A DNA stretch of 64,000 nucleotides from Hankyongella sp964404985 (GTDB lineage Bacteria > Pseudomonadota > Alphaproteobacteria > Sphingomonadales > Sphingomonadaceae), in the NCBI GenBank assembly GCA_964404985.1, contig CAYOMD010000009.1, forward strand, positions 1-64,000, written 5' to 3'. This document shows, in pieces, positions 25,486-34,817 of the stretch (positions are counted from its first letter, which is position 1; every line of letters begins with the position of its first letter). A program made the position numbers and the translations under genes. The notes under the pieces were generated by a model. It was not told the DNA's origin. It did not search any database and saw only the letters and a program-made list of their open reading frames with translations.

Positions 25486-28128
25486 TTACTTCAGGCTGGC
25501 AAGTTCTGCACCATGGGCGGACTTGCGGGCAATACACAGGTCAATCGACTCGAGGGTGCGCTCAAGCTCCAGCTTGCCGCCGCCGAGTTTTTCAACCCAG
25601 GCCGGGAAGAATGCAGCGACGTCTGCCCGCTGTTCCGGCGTGCAGAACCCTTGCGCAATCTCGATCAGGTTGGGCTGGCTGAAGCCTGGCAGCCGGTCGA
25701 ACATGGCACCGGCATTGTCCTTGAACCAGGCCCATGCTGCGCTGCGCATCGCCGGTTCTTCGAACTGACCGCTGATGATCGCCAGCGACTCCTGGAAGCG
25801 CAAGCGCTTGTCGAGTGCCAGCGCCCGCATCTCGGTAGCCAATGCGGCGTCGTGAGCACGGCCGAGCGCAAAGGCCGCATGGGCGCGCTCATAGCTGTCC
25901 TTGCCGGCCAGCAGCTTCTCGACCAGGGGCTGGGCAAACGGCTTGCCTTGCACCATCACGCCCGCTGACCACGCAACGGCACGGAAGCCGACATCCAGTG
26001 CTGCGGCATCCGTGAGAGACGCCTGCGCGGCATCGGCCAGTGTCTTCATGACATCCGGGTCCTGCGCATCGAACAATAGGCTGCTGACTAGTGACTGCCG
26101 CAGCGCCTGCTTGTCCGCCGGCTCACTGCGGTGAACTCCGGCTCGTGGATCAAAGCCGATCTTGGCCAGCTCCGGCTTCAGCATGCTGCCGATCCAGGCT
26201 TTGAGGGCAAGGGAGGGCGCACCGCTCAGGGCTTCCCGGTCGAGTTCGGCTAGGCCGCCCGGCAGCCAGAGCGCGGCGCGGCGCTCCTTGTGGCTGGCCA
26301 GAGCCTTGGCCGCGGCCGTCAAATCACTGAGCTTGGCAACATTCGCGTCAAAGGCGGCCTGCAGGCTGTCGGCAAGCGCCAGCGCTTCCCGGTCCGGCAG
26401 CTGGACTGCGCGCGCCAGCAGCCGCGTCTGGTCGTCTGTCGGCAGGGCGAAGCGGTAGTAGCCGGCACCCTCAGCGTTGGGCATGATCGCCGCCTGCTCA
26501 AAGCCGGTCGGTATCGCCATCGATGCCACAGGCCCGCTCAGGAAGGTGCAAGCCTTGGCCTCCCGGGTCTCGGCATAGAATTTTGCGCAGAAGGGAATGA
26601 CCCAGGTTTGCCCCGGCTGGATAGTGGAGCCGACCGGGCGATAACGGGTCTGGCGAAGGGTCAGTTGCTTGCCGTCGGCGCTGCGGGTCACGGTGACCAG
26701 CGGCACACCTTCCTGCTCGACGAATGATTTGAAAGCGTTGAGGATCTGCGGGTCGCCGGCTGCTTTTGCCATCGCAGCAAAGAACTGGCCGGCCGTGGCA
26801 TTCCCATACTCGTGCGCCTTCAAATGCGCGCGCACGCCTGCCTTGAACTTATCCTCGCCCACATAGCTTTCGATCATGGTCAGGACGCCGGCACCCTTGT
26901 CGTAGGTGATGCCATCGAAGGTGCTGGCGATCTGGGTGTTGTCGGTGACCGGCTGATAGATCGGCCGCCCGGCCTTGCGCGAATCGACGTTCATCACCGA
27001 CAACGCGTCTGCCGTCAGCCCGGTGGCGATCCCCAGGTCCGTCCGCCAGAGGTGGCTGGCCTTGACGCCCATCCATTCGGCAAAGCTTTCGTTCAGCCAG
27101 ATGTCGTTCCACCAGGCGGGCGTCACCAGGTTCCCGAACCAGTGGTGTGCGAGTTCGTGGGCGCTGACAATCCCGAAAGCGCGCTGCTGCTGGATGGGCG
27201 CGTTCTGGTTCAGCAGGATCAGGTTGTCATTGTAGATGATGGCCCCGGCATTCTCCATCGCGCCGCCCATCTGGGGGGAGGCAATGATGTCGAGCTTCTC
27301 ATAGGGGTAGGGGATGCCGAAATAGTCTTCCAGCGTGGCCAGGTGCGTCGGCGTGTGTTCCAGCGCGTAGGCCAGACGTGCACCCTGGCCCTCGGTCGCG
27401 ACCCCCCGGAACGGCACCTCGGTCTTGCGGATGCTATTGGCGGGGATTTTCCCCTCGACGATGTCCAGTGGCCCCACCGCCAGCGCCAGCAGATAGGTCG
27501 GCAGCGGCTTGGTCGTCGCGAAGGAATGGAGCGTCAGGCCCTGGCTCTGCGGCGCCATTTTCGTCAGCGGCGCGTTGGCAACGACTTTGTTGCCGCTCGG
27601 CGTGCTGACGGTTACGGTAAACGGCGTCTTGAACCGTGGTTCGTCGAAACCCGGAAACATCCGGCGACCATCGATCGGTTCCATCTGCGTGAAGCTGTAC
27701 CATTTGCCGGCAACCTCAGTACGGTAGAGCCCTTCAGCTCCCTCACGGTAGGGGGCGGTGTAGGCAATCCGTACCGTGGCCGGGCCGGCCACCAGCGCAC
27801 CCTTGAGGTCGAGACGGGCGACGCCAGTCACCGGTTCCGCCTCGGTATAGCTGGCCTGAACAGTCTTGCCGCCCTGAGTGACGGTGGCCTCGGATACGGA
27901 GAGGCCGAGCCCGTGCAGCCAGATGAATTGCTGCGGCGTCTTGATATCGACCTGGATCGTGGTCACGCCGCTGAACCGTTCCTGCGCCGGGTCGACGGTC
28001 AGGGCCAGATCATAGCTGCGCGGCTGGACCGTATCGGGCAACTGGCCACGCGGGATGGCAGGCTCAGCCGCCAGCGCAGAGGTGGCAGAGCACAGCAGCA
28101 GGGCGGCGGGAAACAGGCGGCGGAGCAT
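25486..28128 (-). CDS. Exported M1-family aminopeptidase
   Basis: Zinc aminopeptidase of about 880 residues. The ATG at 28128 gives a good signal peptide (MLRRLFPAALLLCSATSALA) and has AGAGG five bases ahead; an ATG six codons earlier lacks one. GAMEN (289-293), HELAHH (324-329) and the third ligand Glu347 in NESFAEW are all intact, and an ERAP1-like C-terminal domain fills the second half. The location is probably the periplasm, unlike cytoplasmic PepN. The neighbouring M2 peptidase on the same strand suggests a shared job in peptide scavenging. Confidence 0.92.
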   Translation of the reverse strand: MLRRLFPAALLLCSATSALAAEPAIPRGQLPDTVQPRSYDLALTVDPAQERFSGVTTIQVDIKTPQQFIWLHGLGLSVSEATVTQGGKTVQASYTEAEPVTGVARLDLKGALVAGPATVRIAYTAPYREGAEGLYRTEVAGKWYSFTQMEPIDGRRMFPGFDEPRFKTPFTVTVSTPSGNKVVANAPLTKMAPQSQGLTLHSFATTKPLPTYLLALAVGPLDIVEGKIPANSIRKTEVPFRGVATEGQGARLAYALEHTPTHLATLEDYFGIPYPYEKLDIIASPQMGGAMENAGAIIYNDNLILLNQNAPIQQQRAFGIVSAHELAHHWFGNLVTPAWWNDIWLNESFAEWMGVKASHLWRTDLGIATGLTADALSVMNVDSRKAGRPIYQPVTDNTQIASTFDGITYDKGAGVLTMIESYVGEDKFKAGVRAHLKAHEYGNATAGQFFAAMAKAAGDPQILNAFKSFVEQEGVPLVTVTRSADGKQLTLRQTRYRPVGSTIQPGQTWVIPFCAKFYAETREAKACTFLSGPVASMAIPTGFEQAAIMPNAEGAGYYRFALPTDDQTRLLARAVQLPDREALALADSLQAAFDANVAKLSDLTAAAKALASHKERRAALWLPGGLAELDREALSGAPSLALKAWIGSMLKPELAKIGFDPRAGVHRSEPADKQALRQSLVSSLLFDAQDPDVMKTLADAAQASLTDAAALDVGFRAVAWSAGVMVQGKPFAQPLVEKLLAGKDSYERAHAAFALGRAHDAALATEMRALALDKRLRFQESLAIISGQFEEPAMRSAAWAWFKDNAGAMFDRLPGFSQPNLIEIAQGFCTPEQRADVAAFFPAWVEKLGGGKLELERTLESIDLCIARKSAHGAELASLK

Positions 28129-28239
28129 GGGAACCTCTTGGATCATGGTGTGATGCGAGCGTGCCGCAATCGCTGAATGTGATCAACTGTATTATTTAAG
28201 CAATACGGAAAGGGGTTTGCCTGCAGCGGCGCTCTGCCC

Positions 28240-30030
28240 TCACCAGCTGCACTGGCGTCCTTTGTTCTGCGTCTTCAGGTAGCTCATCAACGGCGCGAAG
28301 TAGTTGACCAGCGCCTTGCCGTTCATCTCCCGGCTGCCGGTGAACGCCTGGAGTGCCTCCGGCCAGGGCTTGGATGCGCCGAGCGCCAGCATCGCGTTCA
28401 GCTTCTCCCCGACCTGCTTGTTGCCGTAGATCGAACAGCGGTGCAGCGGGCCGGTCCAGCCAGCCTGTTTGCAGGCCGCTTCGTGGAACTGGAATTGCAG
28501 GATGCGCGCCAGGAAATACCGCGTGTACGGGGTGTTGCCCGGAATGTGGAACTTGGCGCCGGGGTCGAAATCAGCCTCCGACCGGGCGACCGGCGGCGTG
28601 ATGCCCTGATATTGCAGCCGCAGGTCAGTCCAGGCCTTGTTGTAGGCCGCCGGGCTGATCGAGCCGTCGAAGACGCCCCAGCGCCATTTGTCGACCAGCA
28701 GGCCGAAGGGCAGGAAGGCGATCTTGTCGAGCGCCTGCTGCATGAGCAGGCCGAGATCGCCGCTCGCGTCCGGTGCCTTGTCGAGCAGGCCGACTTTCAC
28801 CAGATACTCCGGCGTGACGCTGAGTGCGATGAAGTCTCCCACGGCCTCGTGGAAGCCATCGTTCGCACCGTTGAGAAACAGGTAGGGCTGATCCTTGTAG
28901 GCGCGCTGGTAGTAGTTGTGGCCAAGTTCGTGATGGACGGTCACGAAATCATCCGCGTTCACCTTGGTGCACATCTTGATGCGGATGTCGTCCTTGTTGT
29001 CGATGTCCCAGGCGGATGCGTGGCAGATCACCTCGCGGTCGGCAGGCTTGGTGATCTGGGAGCGCTGCCAGAAGGTCTCGGGCAGCGGCGCAAAGCCCAG
29101 TGAGGAGAAGAAGGCCTCGCCGGTTTTGACGATCTGCACCGGCGTGTAGTTCTTGGCCGTCAGCAGGTTGGTCAGGTCGACGGTTTCCCCGGCGTTGGCC
29201 GGTTTGACCACGTCGTAGATATTGCCCCACTCCTGCGCCCACATGTTGCCGAGCAGGTCCGCGCGGATCGGCCCGGTCTTCGGCTGGACGGACTCGCCGT
29301 ATTTCTCGCTGAGCTTGGCGCGGGTGTAGCAATGAAGCTGGTCATAGAGCGGCTTGACCTCGCTCCAGAGCTTGTCCGTCAGCTTGGCAAAGTCCTCAGC
29401 CGGCATATCGTAGCCGGATCGCCACATAACACCCAGGTTGTCGTAGCCGAGTTCCTTGGCACCGCTATTCGCGATCTCGACCATGCGCTGATAGTCCTTG
29501 CGCATGGGGCTGCCGACGTTGGTGTGCCAGCTTGCCCACATCTCCTTGAGTTTTTCCGGGTCGCGGGTCTGGCCCATCTTTTCTTCAAGGTCGTTGCCCC
29601 CGACCGGTTTGCCGTCGAGCGTGCCCTTGCCCTTGCCGTAGCTCGACTGAAGTTTGGTCGCGATCTCCGCGAGTTCCTGGGCAGCCCCTGCAGTCGAGGG
29701 CGCCGGCAACACCAGGCCAGCCTTCAGAAAGTCCAGCTTGCGGCGAACGTCCGGAGCGACACTCACCCTGTCGAACTTGGCGGCCTCCTTGGCCCAGCGT
29801 ACGCTTAATTCCGTGCCTTCAGCGCCGACTTTTGCCGACAGCCAGTCGGTATCGTCGGTGATGTAGGTGGCGTTAACCCAAGCGATGCGGGCGGCATATT
29901 CGCCGAACTTGGCACCATCCGCCTCGACCTTCGCGATGAAGGCGGCGGCATCGTCCGCTGTTTGCGCAAGCGCTGCCGGGGCAGCCCCTGCCAGCAACGC
30001 CGCCATGAGGCCAAGGTGTGACACGCGCAT
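28240..30030 (-). CDS. Exported M2 peptidyl-dipeptidase (ACE-like)
   Basis: Homologue of angiotensin-converting enzyme, 596 residues. The ATG at 30030 follows GGGAG and begins a signal peptide ending near AALAQ; the frame is open 23 codons further upstream without a signal-like start. The zinc motif HHELGHNYY and the downstream GANDGFHEAVGD (third ligand Glu) are intact, so an active dipeptidyl carboxypeptidase is expected, probably periplasmic. Bacterial M2 enzymes occur in a scattered set of Proteobacteria. It lies upstream of the M1 peptidase on the same strand, 111 bases apart. Confidence 0.93.
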   Translation of the reverse strand: MRVSHLGLMAALLAGAAPAALAQTADDAAAFIAKVEADGAKFGEYAARIAWVNATYITDDTDWLSAKVGAEGTELSVRWAKEAAKFDRVSVAPDVRRKLDFLKAGLVLPAPSTAGAAQELAEIATKLQSSYGKGKGTLDGKPVGGNDLEEKMGQTRDPEKLKEMWASWHTNVGSPMRKDYQRMVEIANSGAKELGYDNLGVMWRSGYDMPAEDFAKLTDKLWSEVKPLYDQLHCYTRAKLSEKYGESVQPKTGPIRADLLGNMWAQEWGNIYDVVKPANAGETVDLTNLLTAKNYTPVQIVKTGEAFFSSLGFAPLPETFWQRSQITKPADREVICHASAWDIDNKDDIRIKMCTKVNADDFVTVHHELGHNYYQRAYKDQPYLFLNGANDGFHEAVGDFIALSVTPEYLVKVGLLDKAPDASGDLGLLMQQALDKIAFLPFGLLVDKWRWGVFDGSISPAAYNKAWTDLRLQYQGITPPVARSEADFDPGAKFHIPGNTPYTRYFLARILQFQFHEAACKQAGWTGPLHRCSIYGNKQVGEKLNAMLALGASKPWPEALQAFTGSREMNGKALVNYFAPLMSYLKTQNKGRQCSW

Positions 30031-30117
30031 GAAATTTCTCCCGGATTTCCGAATATTGCTTTCGAGTCGTATCGAAACCCCCGGCGGGGCCGCTGTCAAC
30101 GACCAAATTCGTGACCG

Positions 30118-30873
30118 CTACTGGATCAGGAAATCACGGATTGCCGTGCCGAATTCGGGCCTGGTGATGGCACTCATATGATCGCCGGGGATGCGCAAAG
30201 CCTCTGCATCTGCAAGCACTTCCGCCAGGTCTTCGATGCTGCCGTTGTCATGGTCGTCGCGCCCGGCGAGGACAAGCGTGGGGGCGGCGAGCCTTGCCAA
30301 AATGTCAAGCGGCGTATCGACATGGCTGCCGATCACATGGCCGGCGGCAATCGCATCGGTGCCGGTCATCTGCTGGAACCGGTAGACCAGCCGCTCCGGC
30401 GCGCCAGGTTTTGCGGTTGCGCCCTCGACCAGCGCTTGCTGGAACCAGCGGCTGCGCTCGGCACCGTTGGTGATGCCGGTCAGGCCCATACCGGCGAGCA
30501 CGACGCGTCGCGGGGTCAGACCGCCAGCGAGCGCACGAACCAGTGTGCGCGCACCCAGCGAATAGCCGACGATATCGAATGCTCCGGGTTCAAGATGCAT
30601 AGCCGCAACCAGCGCATCGACATCGCGCGCCAGGACGTCGGCGGGAAACTGCGCCGGGTCTTGCGGTGCATCGGAGCGACCGTGGCCACGCAAATCGGGC
30701 ATCGCCAGCGCCAGGCCAGCCTCGTGCAGCAGTTTTGCGGTCCCGTAGTCCTGCCAGTTAATCCGCGCGGACGATAAAAACCCGTGGATCAGGATCGTCA
30801 TGCGCCCAGGGCCGGGCCAGACGTCGCAGGAGAGGCGAACGCCGTCCGGCGCAAGAAACTCACGCGTCTCCAT
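30118..30873 (-). CDS. Alpha/beta hydrolase
   Basis: Alpha/beta-fold hydrolase of 251 residues with ILIHGFLSS (oxyanion region), MPDLRGHGRSD, the nucleophile elbow GYSLGA, and a late GDHMS with the catalytic histidine. Substrate unknown; it resembles short lipolytic or C-C hydrolases. The ATG at 30873 is used because it starts METREFLAPDG with a normal first strand; its first 14 bases overlap the end of the upstream helix-hairpin-helix gene, so the two are probably co-translated. Confidence 0.85.
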   Translation of the reverse strand: METREFLAPDGVRLSCDVWPGPGRMTILIHGFLSSARINWQDYGTAKLLHEAGLALAMPDLRGHGRSDAPQDPAQFPADVLARDVDALVAAMHLEPGAFDIVGYSLGARTLVRALAGGLTPRRVVLAGMGLTGITNGAERSRWFQQALVEGATAKPGAPERLVYRFQQMTGTDAIAAGHVIGSHVDTPLDILARLAAPTLVLAGRDDHDNGSIEDLAEVLADAEALRIPGDHMSAITRPEFGTAIRDFLIQ

Positions 30874-31513
30874 CGGACTTGCCGAACCGCGCCTCGAAGG
30901 CTTCGCGATTGCCGGCAGCCAGCAGGCGCGCCTGCTCAACCCACTGATCGCGCACGATGCGCCCGCGGAACTGGCCAAGCTTCATATCGAAGGTGAGAAC
31001 GTCCAGGTCGCTCCACGCGGCGATCTGGCGGAAGTTCGTGATTCCAAGGCTATGGAGTGTGTCCCTAAGCTTCGGCCCGACCCCCTTCAGGATCGTGAGA
31101 TCATCGACGATGCCCGACACGTCCGGCTCTCCGGAAAAGGCCGCAGGCTCCGGTATCGGTTGCGGGGCAGGCGGCTCGGCTATGGCTGGTGTATCTTCGC
31201 GGATCACATGCAGGCCAGCTGGGCTGCGGGCTGCGCGCCCGGCATCCGGCATGTCCTTTGGCACTGCCTTGATGCCTGGTGCCGGAACAGGCGTGGGTGC
31301 CGGCTGTGCCACCGGCATCGGTTTTGCCACCTGCATCGGTTTTGCCACCGGCATCGGTTGTTCAGCCGGCATCGACGGGGCATCGAGCGGACCGTCTTCG
31401 GCTTGCGCCGTGCTGGTGCGCTCGGAGTAGCGGGCCATCAGAAAGCCAGTCGCCACGCCGATCAGAAACGCCGGCAGCAACCAGAGCCAGATCTCGCCAA
31501 GCAGAAACGTCAT
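30860..31513 (-). CDS. Membrane-anchored helix-hairpin-helix protein with proline-rich repeats
   Basis: Protein of 217 residues in three parts: an N-terminal membrane helix (about 4-26), a Pro/Ala/Met-rich linker with repeated (M)PVAKP-type units (about 50-80), and a C-terminal helix-hairpin-helix module with LTILKGVGPKLRDTLHSLGI, similar to extensions found on NuoE and L21-associated proteins in alphaproteobacteria. Such modules bind DNA or proteins. It sits between an OmpA-like gene upstream and a hydrolase downstream in a tight minus-strand group. Function unknown. Confidence 0.75.
   Translation of the reverse strand: MTFLLGEIWLWLLPAFLIGVATGFLMARYSERTSTAQAEDGPLDAPSMPAEQPMPVAKPMQVAKPMPVAQPAPTPVPAPGIKAVPKDMPDAGRAARSPAGLHVIREDTPAIAEPPAPQPIPEPAAFSGEPDVSGIVDDLTILKGVGPKLRDTLHSLGITNFRQIAAWSDLDVLTFDMKLGQFRGRIVRDQWVEQARLLAAGNREAFEARFGKSDGDA
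31314..31367 (+). repeat. 18-base tandem repeat within a coding region
   Basis: Three 18-base units beginning GGCATCGGTT or TGCATCGGTT encode the repeated Pro-Met-x-Val-Ala-Lys part of the helix-hairpin-helix protein's linker. The first two units differ by one base and the third has diverged. Copy number could vary between strains without shifting frame. Confidence 0.75.
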
Positions 31514-31525
31514 GTGGGCGTGTCC

Positions 31526-32695
31526 TTATTTGCTGAGAGGGTCAGTCTGCTGAACGATTGGATTGGTCTGCGGCTGCTGACGAATGACCGCCGCTGCGTT
31601 CGGGTTGGCGCTGACCAGGAACTGGACGCGCTCGTTGATGCGGTCTGCGTTTGCAGCCCCCTGGTCAACCAGCGGCTGGGTGTTGCCGTAGCCCGCCGCC
31701 CGAATCTGTCGCGACGGCACGCCGAGCTTGTTGAGTTTTAAGGCCAGGATACGCGCACGCTCCGAGGATAGCTTTTGCGCTTCCTCGGCATCGCGTGGCT
31801 GGGCCACATGGGTGGCAACCTGCATGATGATGGACGGACAGCCAACCACCATGCCGGCAACGGCCTCAAGCAGCGGATCATTTTGCACGGCCAGCGTCGA
31901 CGTGCCGGGCAGGAAGGCGACCTGCTGGCCGGACATAATGGCGTCAAGGCGCTTCTGGCACTGTGTGACCTGTGCTGCCGCCGAAAAGCTGGGTGTACCG
32001 CCAGTCTGTGCGGAGTCCGTAACGGCGGAGGGGTCGATCACTTCCAGCATCGGCCGCGGCAGGAAATCCTCCGGCAGGCCATCACGGAACCCGCGCGAGG
32101 CTTGCAGGGCGGCAATCGGCCGGTTGGTCGTGCCATTCAGGGTGGCAATGGTATCGCTGAGTTCAGCGTAGCCGTTGTCGAGCTTCGCCAGCTCCTCAAG
32201 GCCGCGCTCTGCGGCGTTTGCCCAGTTGGCGGAAGGCGGATTTGTGCGCAGTTTCATGATGTCCTGGACGGTCTTGCCGGGGAACAGGCTCTTCGTCCTG
32301 GCAATCAGCCGGTTACGGGTCGCCTGGTCGGGCACGCTGCCATCGAGTGTCACGGCCCCTGAGTCCAGTTTTGCGATCCAGTAATAAGGTTTTCGCTCCA
32401 GCGGTTTGGCCGGCATGACCAGAACACTGGCGACACCTGGCACCGCCTCGACCACGGACTTGGCGCGATCCAGCACAGCCTGCGGCAGGTCGCCTGACAG
32501 GCGGGCGACGCGGTCGCGGGGGGCACCTTCGGCGATGAAGACAACCGCTACGTCTGCGATCTGCGCCTCCCGCAGAGCCTGGATGGAATTCTCCGTAAGC
32601 TTCCGGGTGATCGTATCCTGGTGGGCAAGAAACGCCGTAAGCCCCAGCATGGCGACTGCTGCGAGGCCGATCAGAAATCGAATTAGCTGCCCCAT
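31526..32695 (-). CDS. OmpA-family protein with BON-like region
   Basis: Envelope protein of 389 residues. An N-terminal membrane helix (about 6-24) is followed by BON-like repeats (VTLDGSVPDQATRNRLIARTKSLFPG) and a C-terminal OmpA domain that would bind peptidoglycan (SSERARILALKLNKLGVPSRQIRAAGYGNTQP). The order of anchor, BON and OmpA parts resembles OmpATb/ArfA of mycobacteria. A candidate TATAAT promoter lies just upstream. It probably starts a three-gene operon with the helix-hairpin-helix protein and a hydrolase, separate from the Tad operon. Confidence 0.82.
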   Translation of the reverse strand: MGQLIRFLIGLAAVAMLGLTAFLAHQDTITRKLTENSIQALREAQIADVAVVFIAEGAPRDRVARLSGDLPQAVLDRAKSVVEAVPGVASVLVMPAKPLERKPYYWIAKLDSGAVTLDGSVPDQATRNRLIARTKSLFPGKTVQDIMKLRTNPPSANWANAAERGLEELAKLDNGYAELSDTIATLNGTTNRPIAALQASRGFRDGLPEDFLPRPMLEVIDPSAVTDSAQTGGTPSFSAAAQVTQCQKRLDAIMSGQQVAFLPGTSTLAVQNDPLLEAVAGMVVGCPSIIMQVATHVAQPRDAEEAQKLSSERARILALKLNKLGVPSRQIRAAGYGNTQPLVDQGAANADRINERVQFLVSANPNAAAVIRQQPQTNPIVQQTDPLSK

Positions 32696-32724
32696 CCCGC
32701 TCTCTTATCTAAAGGCCTGCATTG

Positions 32725-32752
32725 ATTATAGTGGCTCAGCCCGTGTGCGCAA
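32725..32752 (-). promoter_or_regulatory. Candidate promoter of the OmpA-like operon
   Basis: On the minus strand TTGCGC (32752-32747), a 16-base spacer and a perfect TATAAT (32730-32725). Transcription would start near 32718, about 23 bases before the ATG, and a purine-rich AGAGAGCGGG precedes that codon. Confidence 0.45.
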
Positions 32753-32830
32753 TGCGTACCGCTCAAGGCACCCTGTCCAGACAGATTATAGCCGATCAGA
32801 CTCCGGGCGCGATGCCCCTGTGGGCGGAGA

Positions 32831-33820
32831 TCAATTCCGGTTGAGGAAGTTGTCGGCGATCGAGCAGGCAGCCGGACCCAGAATCACCACGAACAGGGTC
32901 GGCAGGATGAAAACGATCAGCGGAATGGTCATGATCGCGGGCAGGCGAGCTGCCTTTTCCTCGGCACGCATCAATCGGTCGTTGCGGAACTCGGCGGAGA
33001 GCACCCGCAAGGAAGAGGCCAGCGGTGTCCCGTATTTCTCGGTCTGGATCAGGGTCGTCACCACGCCGCGCATGTCCTGCAGGTCCACGCGCCTGATGAG
33101 ATTTTCCAGCGCGGACCGGCGATCCGGCAGGAAGCCGAGTTCAATCGCGGTCAGGCCGAATTCATCGGCCAGTTCCGGGAAGGCGATCCCGAGTTCGCGG
33201 GCAATACGATGAAAAGCTGCATCGATGGTGAGACCGGCTTCCGCACAAATCACCAACAGGTCAAGGGCGTCCGGCAGGCCTTTGCGGATCGCCTTGGTAC
33301 GCTTGGTGACCTGATTCTTCAGAAGTATGCTCGGCAGCTTGTAGCCGATGATGCAGGCACCGCAGACGGACAGCGCCCGGATGGAGTCAGACTTGTCACT
33401 CAGCATGCCCATCACATAGACCATGAACGCCCAGAAGGCGCCGGCAAGAAACGGCGCGATCAGACTCACGAACAGATAGGTGACGATGGCATCCTTCGAG
33501 CGATGCCCGGCCTGCGACAGCCGGACTGCGGCCTGCTTTGCCTGCTCATCCTGCAACACTTTGAGCTTGTTGAGGACCTGCCGCATCATGTCGGTGGTCT
33601 CGCTGCTCTGCGTGGTGGCGCTGCGGCGTCGTGGCGCCAGGATGCCTGCGCGTAACTGCTCGCGGCGTTCCTGGAGCGCCTTCACACGACCGCGCATCGG
33701 GTCGCGTACAGTGGTCGAGGCCCAGACCGCCGTCATCAGAAACAGAACCGCGACAGCGCTGAGTATGGTCGCGGCATCGACAGGCGACAGGCCAAGCATG
33801 CTTTCGAAGTTATCTGCCAT
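32831..33820 (-). CDS. tadC: Tad pilus assembly inner-membrane protein TadC
   Basis: Type II secretion F-domain protein of 329 residues, one half of the TadB/TadC platform that forms the inner-membrane base of the Tad pilus. It has an N-terminal membrane helix, the T2SSF domain with LPDALDLLVICAEAGLTIDAAF, and C-terminal membrane helices. It is the last gene of the cpaA-to-tadC operon, nine bases after tadB. Confidence 0.93.
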   Translation of the reverse strand: MADNFESMLGLSPVDAATILSAVAVLFLMTAVWASTTVRDPMRGRVKALQERREQLRAGILAPRRRSATTQSSETTDMMRQVLNKLKVLQDEQAKQAAVRLSQAGHRSKDAIVTYLFVSLIAPFLAGAFWAFMVYVMGMLSDKSDSIRALSVCGACIIGYKLPSILLKNQVTKRTKAIRKGLPDALDLLVICAEAGLTIDAAFHRIARELGIAFPELADEFGLTAIELGFLPDRRSALENLIRRVDLQDMRGVVTTLIQTEKYGTPLASSLRVLSAEFRNDRLMRAEEKAARLPAIMTIPLIVFILPTLFVVILGPAACSIADNFLNRN

Positions 33821-33829
33821 GATGCCTCA

Positions 33830-34807
33830 TCAGATCTCGAAGTTGACCATTTTGTACATCATGAAGGCACCGATGCTCATCCACAGCATGCCGACGCAAC
33901 CCGCGATCATCAGGCGCGTATCGGTGGTGAACGGGGCCACATATTCCGGGTTCATGAACGAGATCAGGGCGAACACCACGAAGGGCAGGCAGCCGACAAT
34001 GTAGGCCGATGCCTTCGCCTCGGACGACATGGCGGCGATCTTCAGCTTCATCTGCATGCGCTTGCGCAGCACTTCGCTCAGATTGTTCAGGGTCTCGGCC
34101 AGGTTGCCCCCGGTCTCGCGCTGAATGGCCAGGGCAATGACGAAGAACTGGAATTCCGGCACATTGATGGAGCGTGCGGTCTCGCTCAGCGCCTGGTCCA
34201 GAGTTTTGCCGATCCGGATTTTATCGGCGACAGCGCGGAATTCGATGCCGATTGGATCAAGCATTTCCCGCCCCGCGATGCCGATCGCCTCCGAGATGGG
34301 CAGACCGGCGCGCAGGCCGCGCACCAGCAGGTCGATTGCATCCGGAAACATCTTGATGAATTTGGCGATGCGTCCGCTGATCATCATGCCGGTCACCATG
34401 TGCGGCAGTCCGATGCCAACAAGGATACCGAGCAGGAGCGCCAGAAAGATCGGCAGCTTCAGAATGAAGGCGAAAACCCCGGTCATTACGAGGGTGATGC
34501 CGGCGCAGATTTGCGCATATTTGCCCAGGGTGATGGATAGCCCGGTGCGCACCAGACGCGCGGCCAGCTCTGCCTTGCGCGGGATGAGGCCGCTCAGTGC
34601 TGAGTTGTCCTGCGGTCGCTGTGCCAGCAGCTTGCGCATCTGCGCCCGGGCCAGCGCAGCATTGGTGTTCAGGTGCTTGTCGCGCAGTCGCTCCAGACGC
34701 GCCTGCATGTTCTTGTTCGGGTTGGGTCCAAGCGCGAAGGTAATGCCGGCCAGCAGCAGCATCGCGGACAGGCCGCCAAGCAGGATCAGCAGAAGTTGCG
34801 GGTTCAT
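33830..34807 (-). CDS. tadB: Tad pilus assembly inner-membrane protein TadB
   Basis: Platform protein paired with TadC. It has an N-terminal helix beginning MNPQLLLILLGG, two internal membrane helices and a T2SSF domain with FPDAIDLLVRGLRAGLPISEAI, then RETGGNLAETLNNLS. The ATG at 34807 is chosen; another three codons earlier (34816) lies only one base after the cpaF stop and is equally possible. About 325 residues, normal for TadB. Confidence 0.93.
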   Translation of the reverse strand: MNPQLLLILLGGLSAMLLLAGITFALGPNPNKNMQARLERLRDKHLNTNAALARAQMRKLLAQRPQDNSALSGLIPRKAELAARLVRTGLSITLGKYAQICAGITLVMTGVFAFILKLPIFLALLLGILVGIGLPHMVTGMMISGRIAKFIKMFPDAIDLLVRGLRAGLPISEAIGIAGREMLDPIGIEFRAVADKIRIGKTLDQALSETARSINVPEFQFFVIALAIQRETGGNLAETLNNLSEVLRKRMQMKLKIAAMSSEAKASAYIVGCLPFVVFALISFMNPEYVAPFTTDTRLMIAGCVGMLWMSIGAFMMYKMVNFEI

Positions 34808-34817
34808 CGCTAGCATA

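Noticed and set aside
26812..28176. A frame of about 450 codons opposite the M1 peptidase
   Set aside because: Same reason: the M1 zinc and GAMEN motifs are on the other strand and the shadow frame has no protein-like features.
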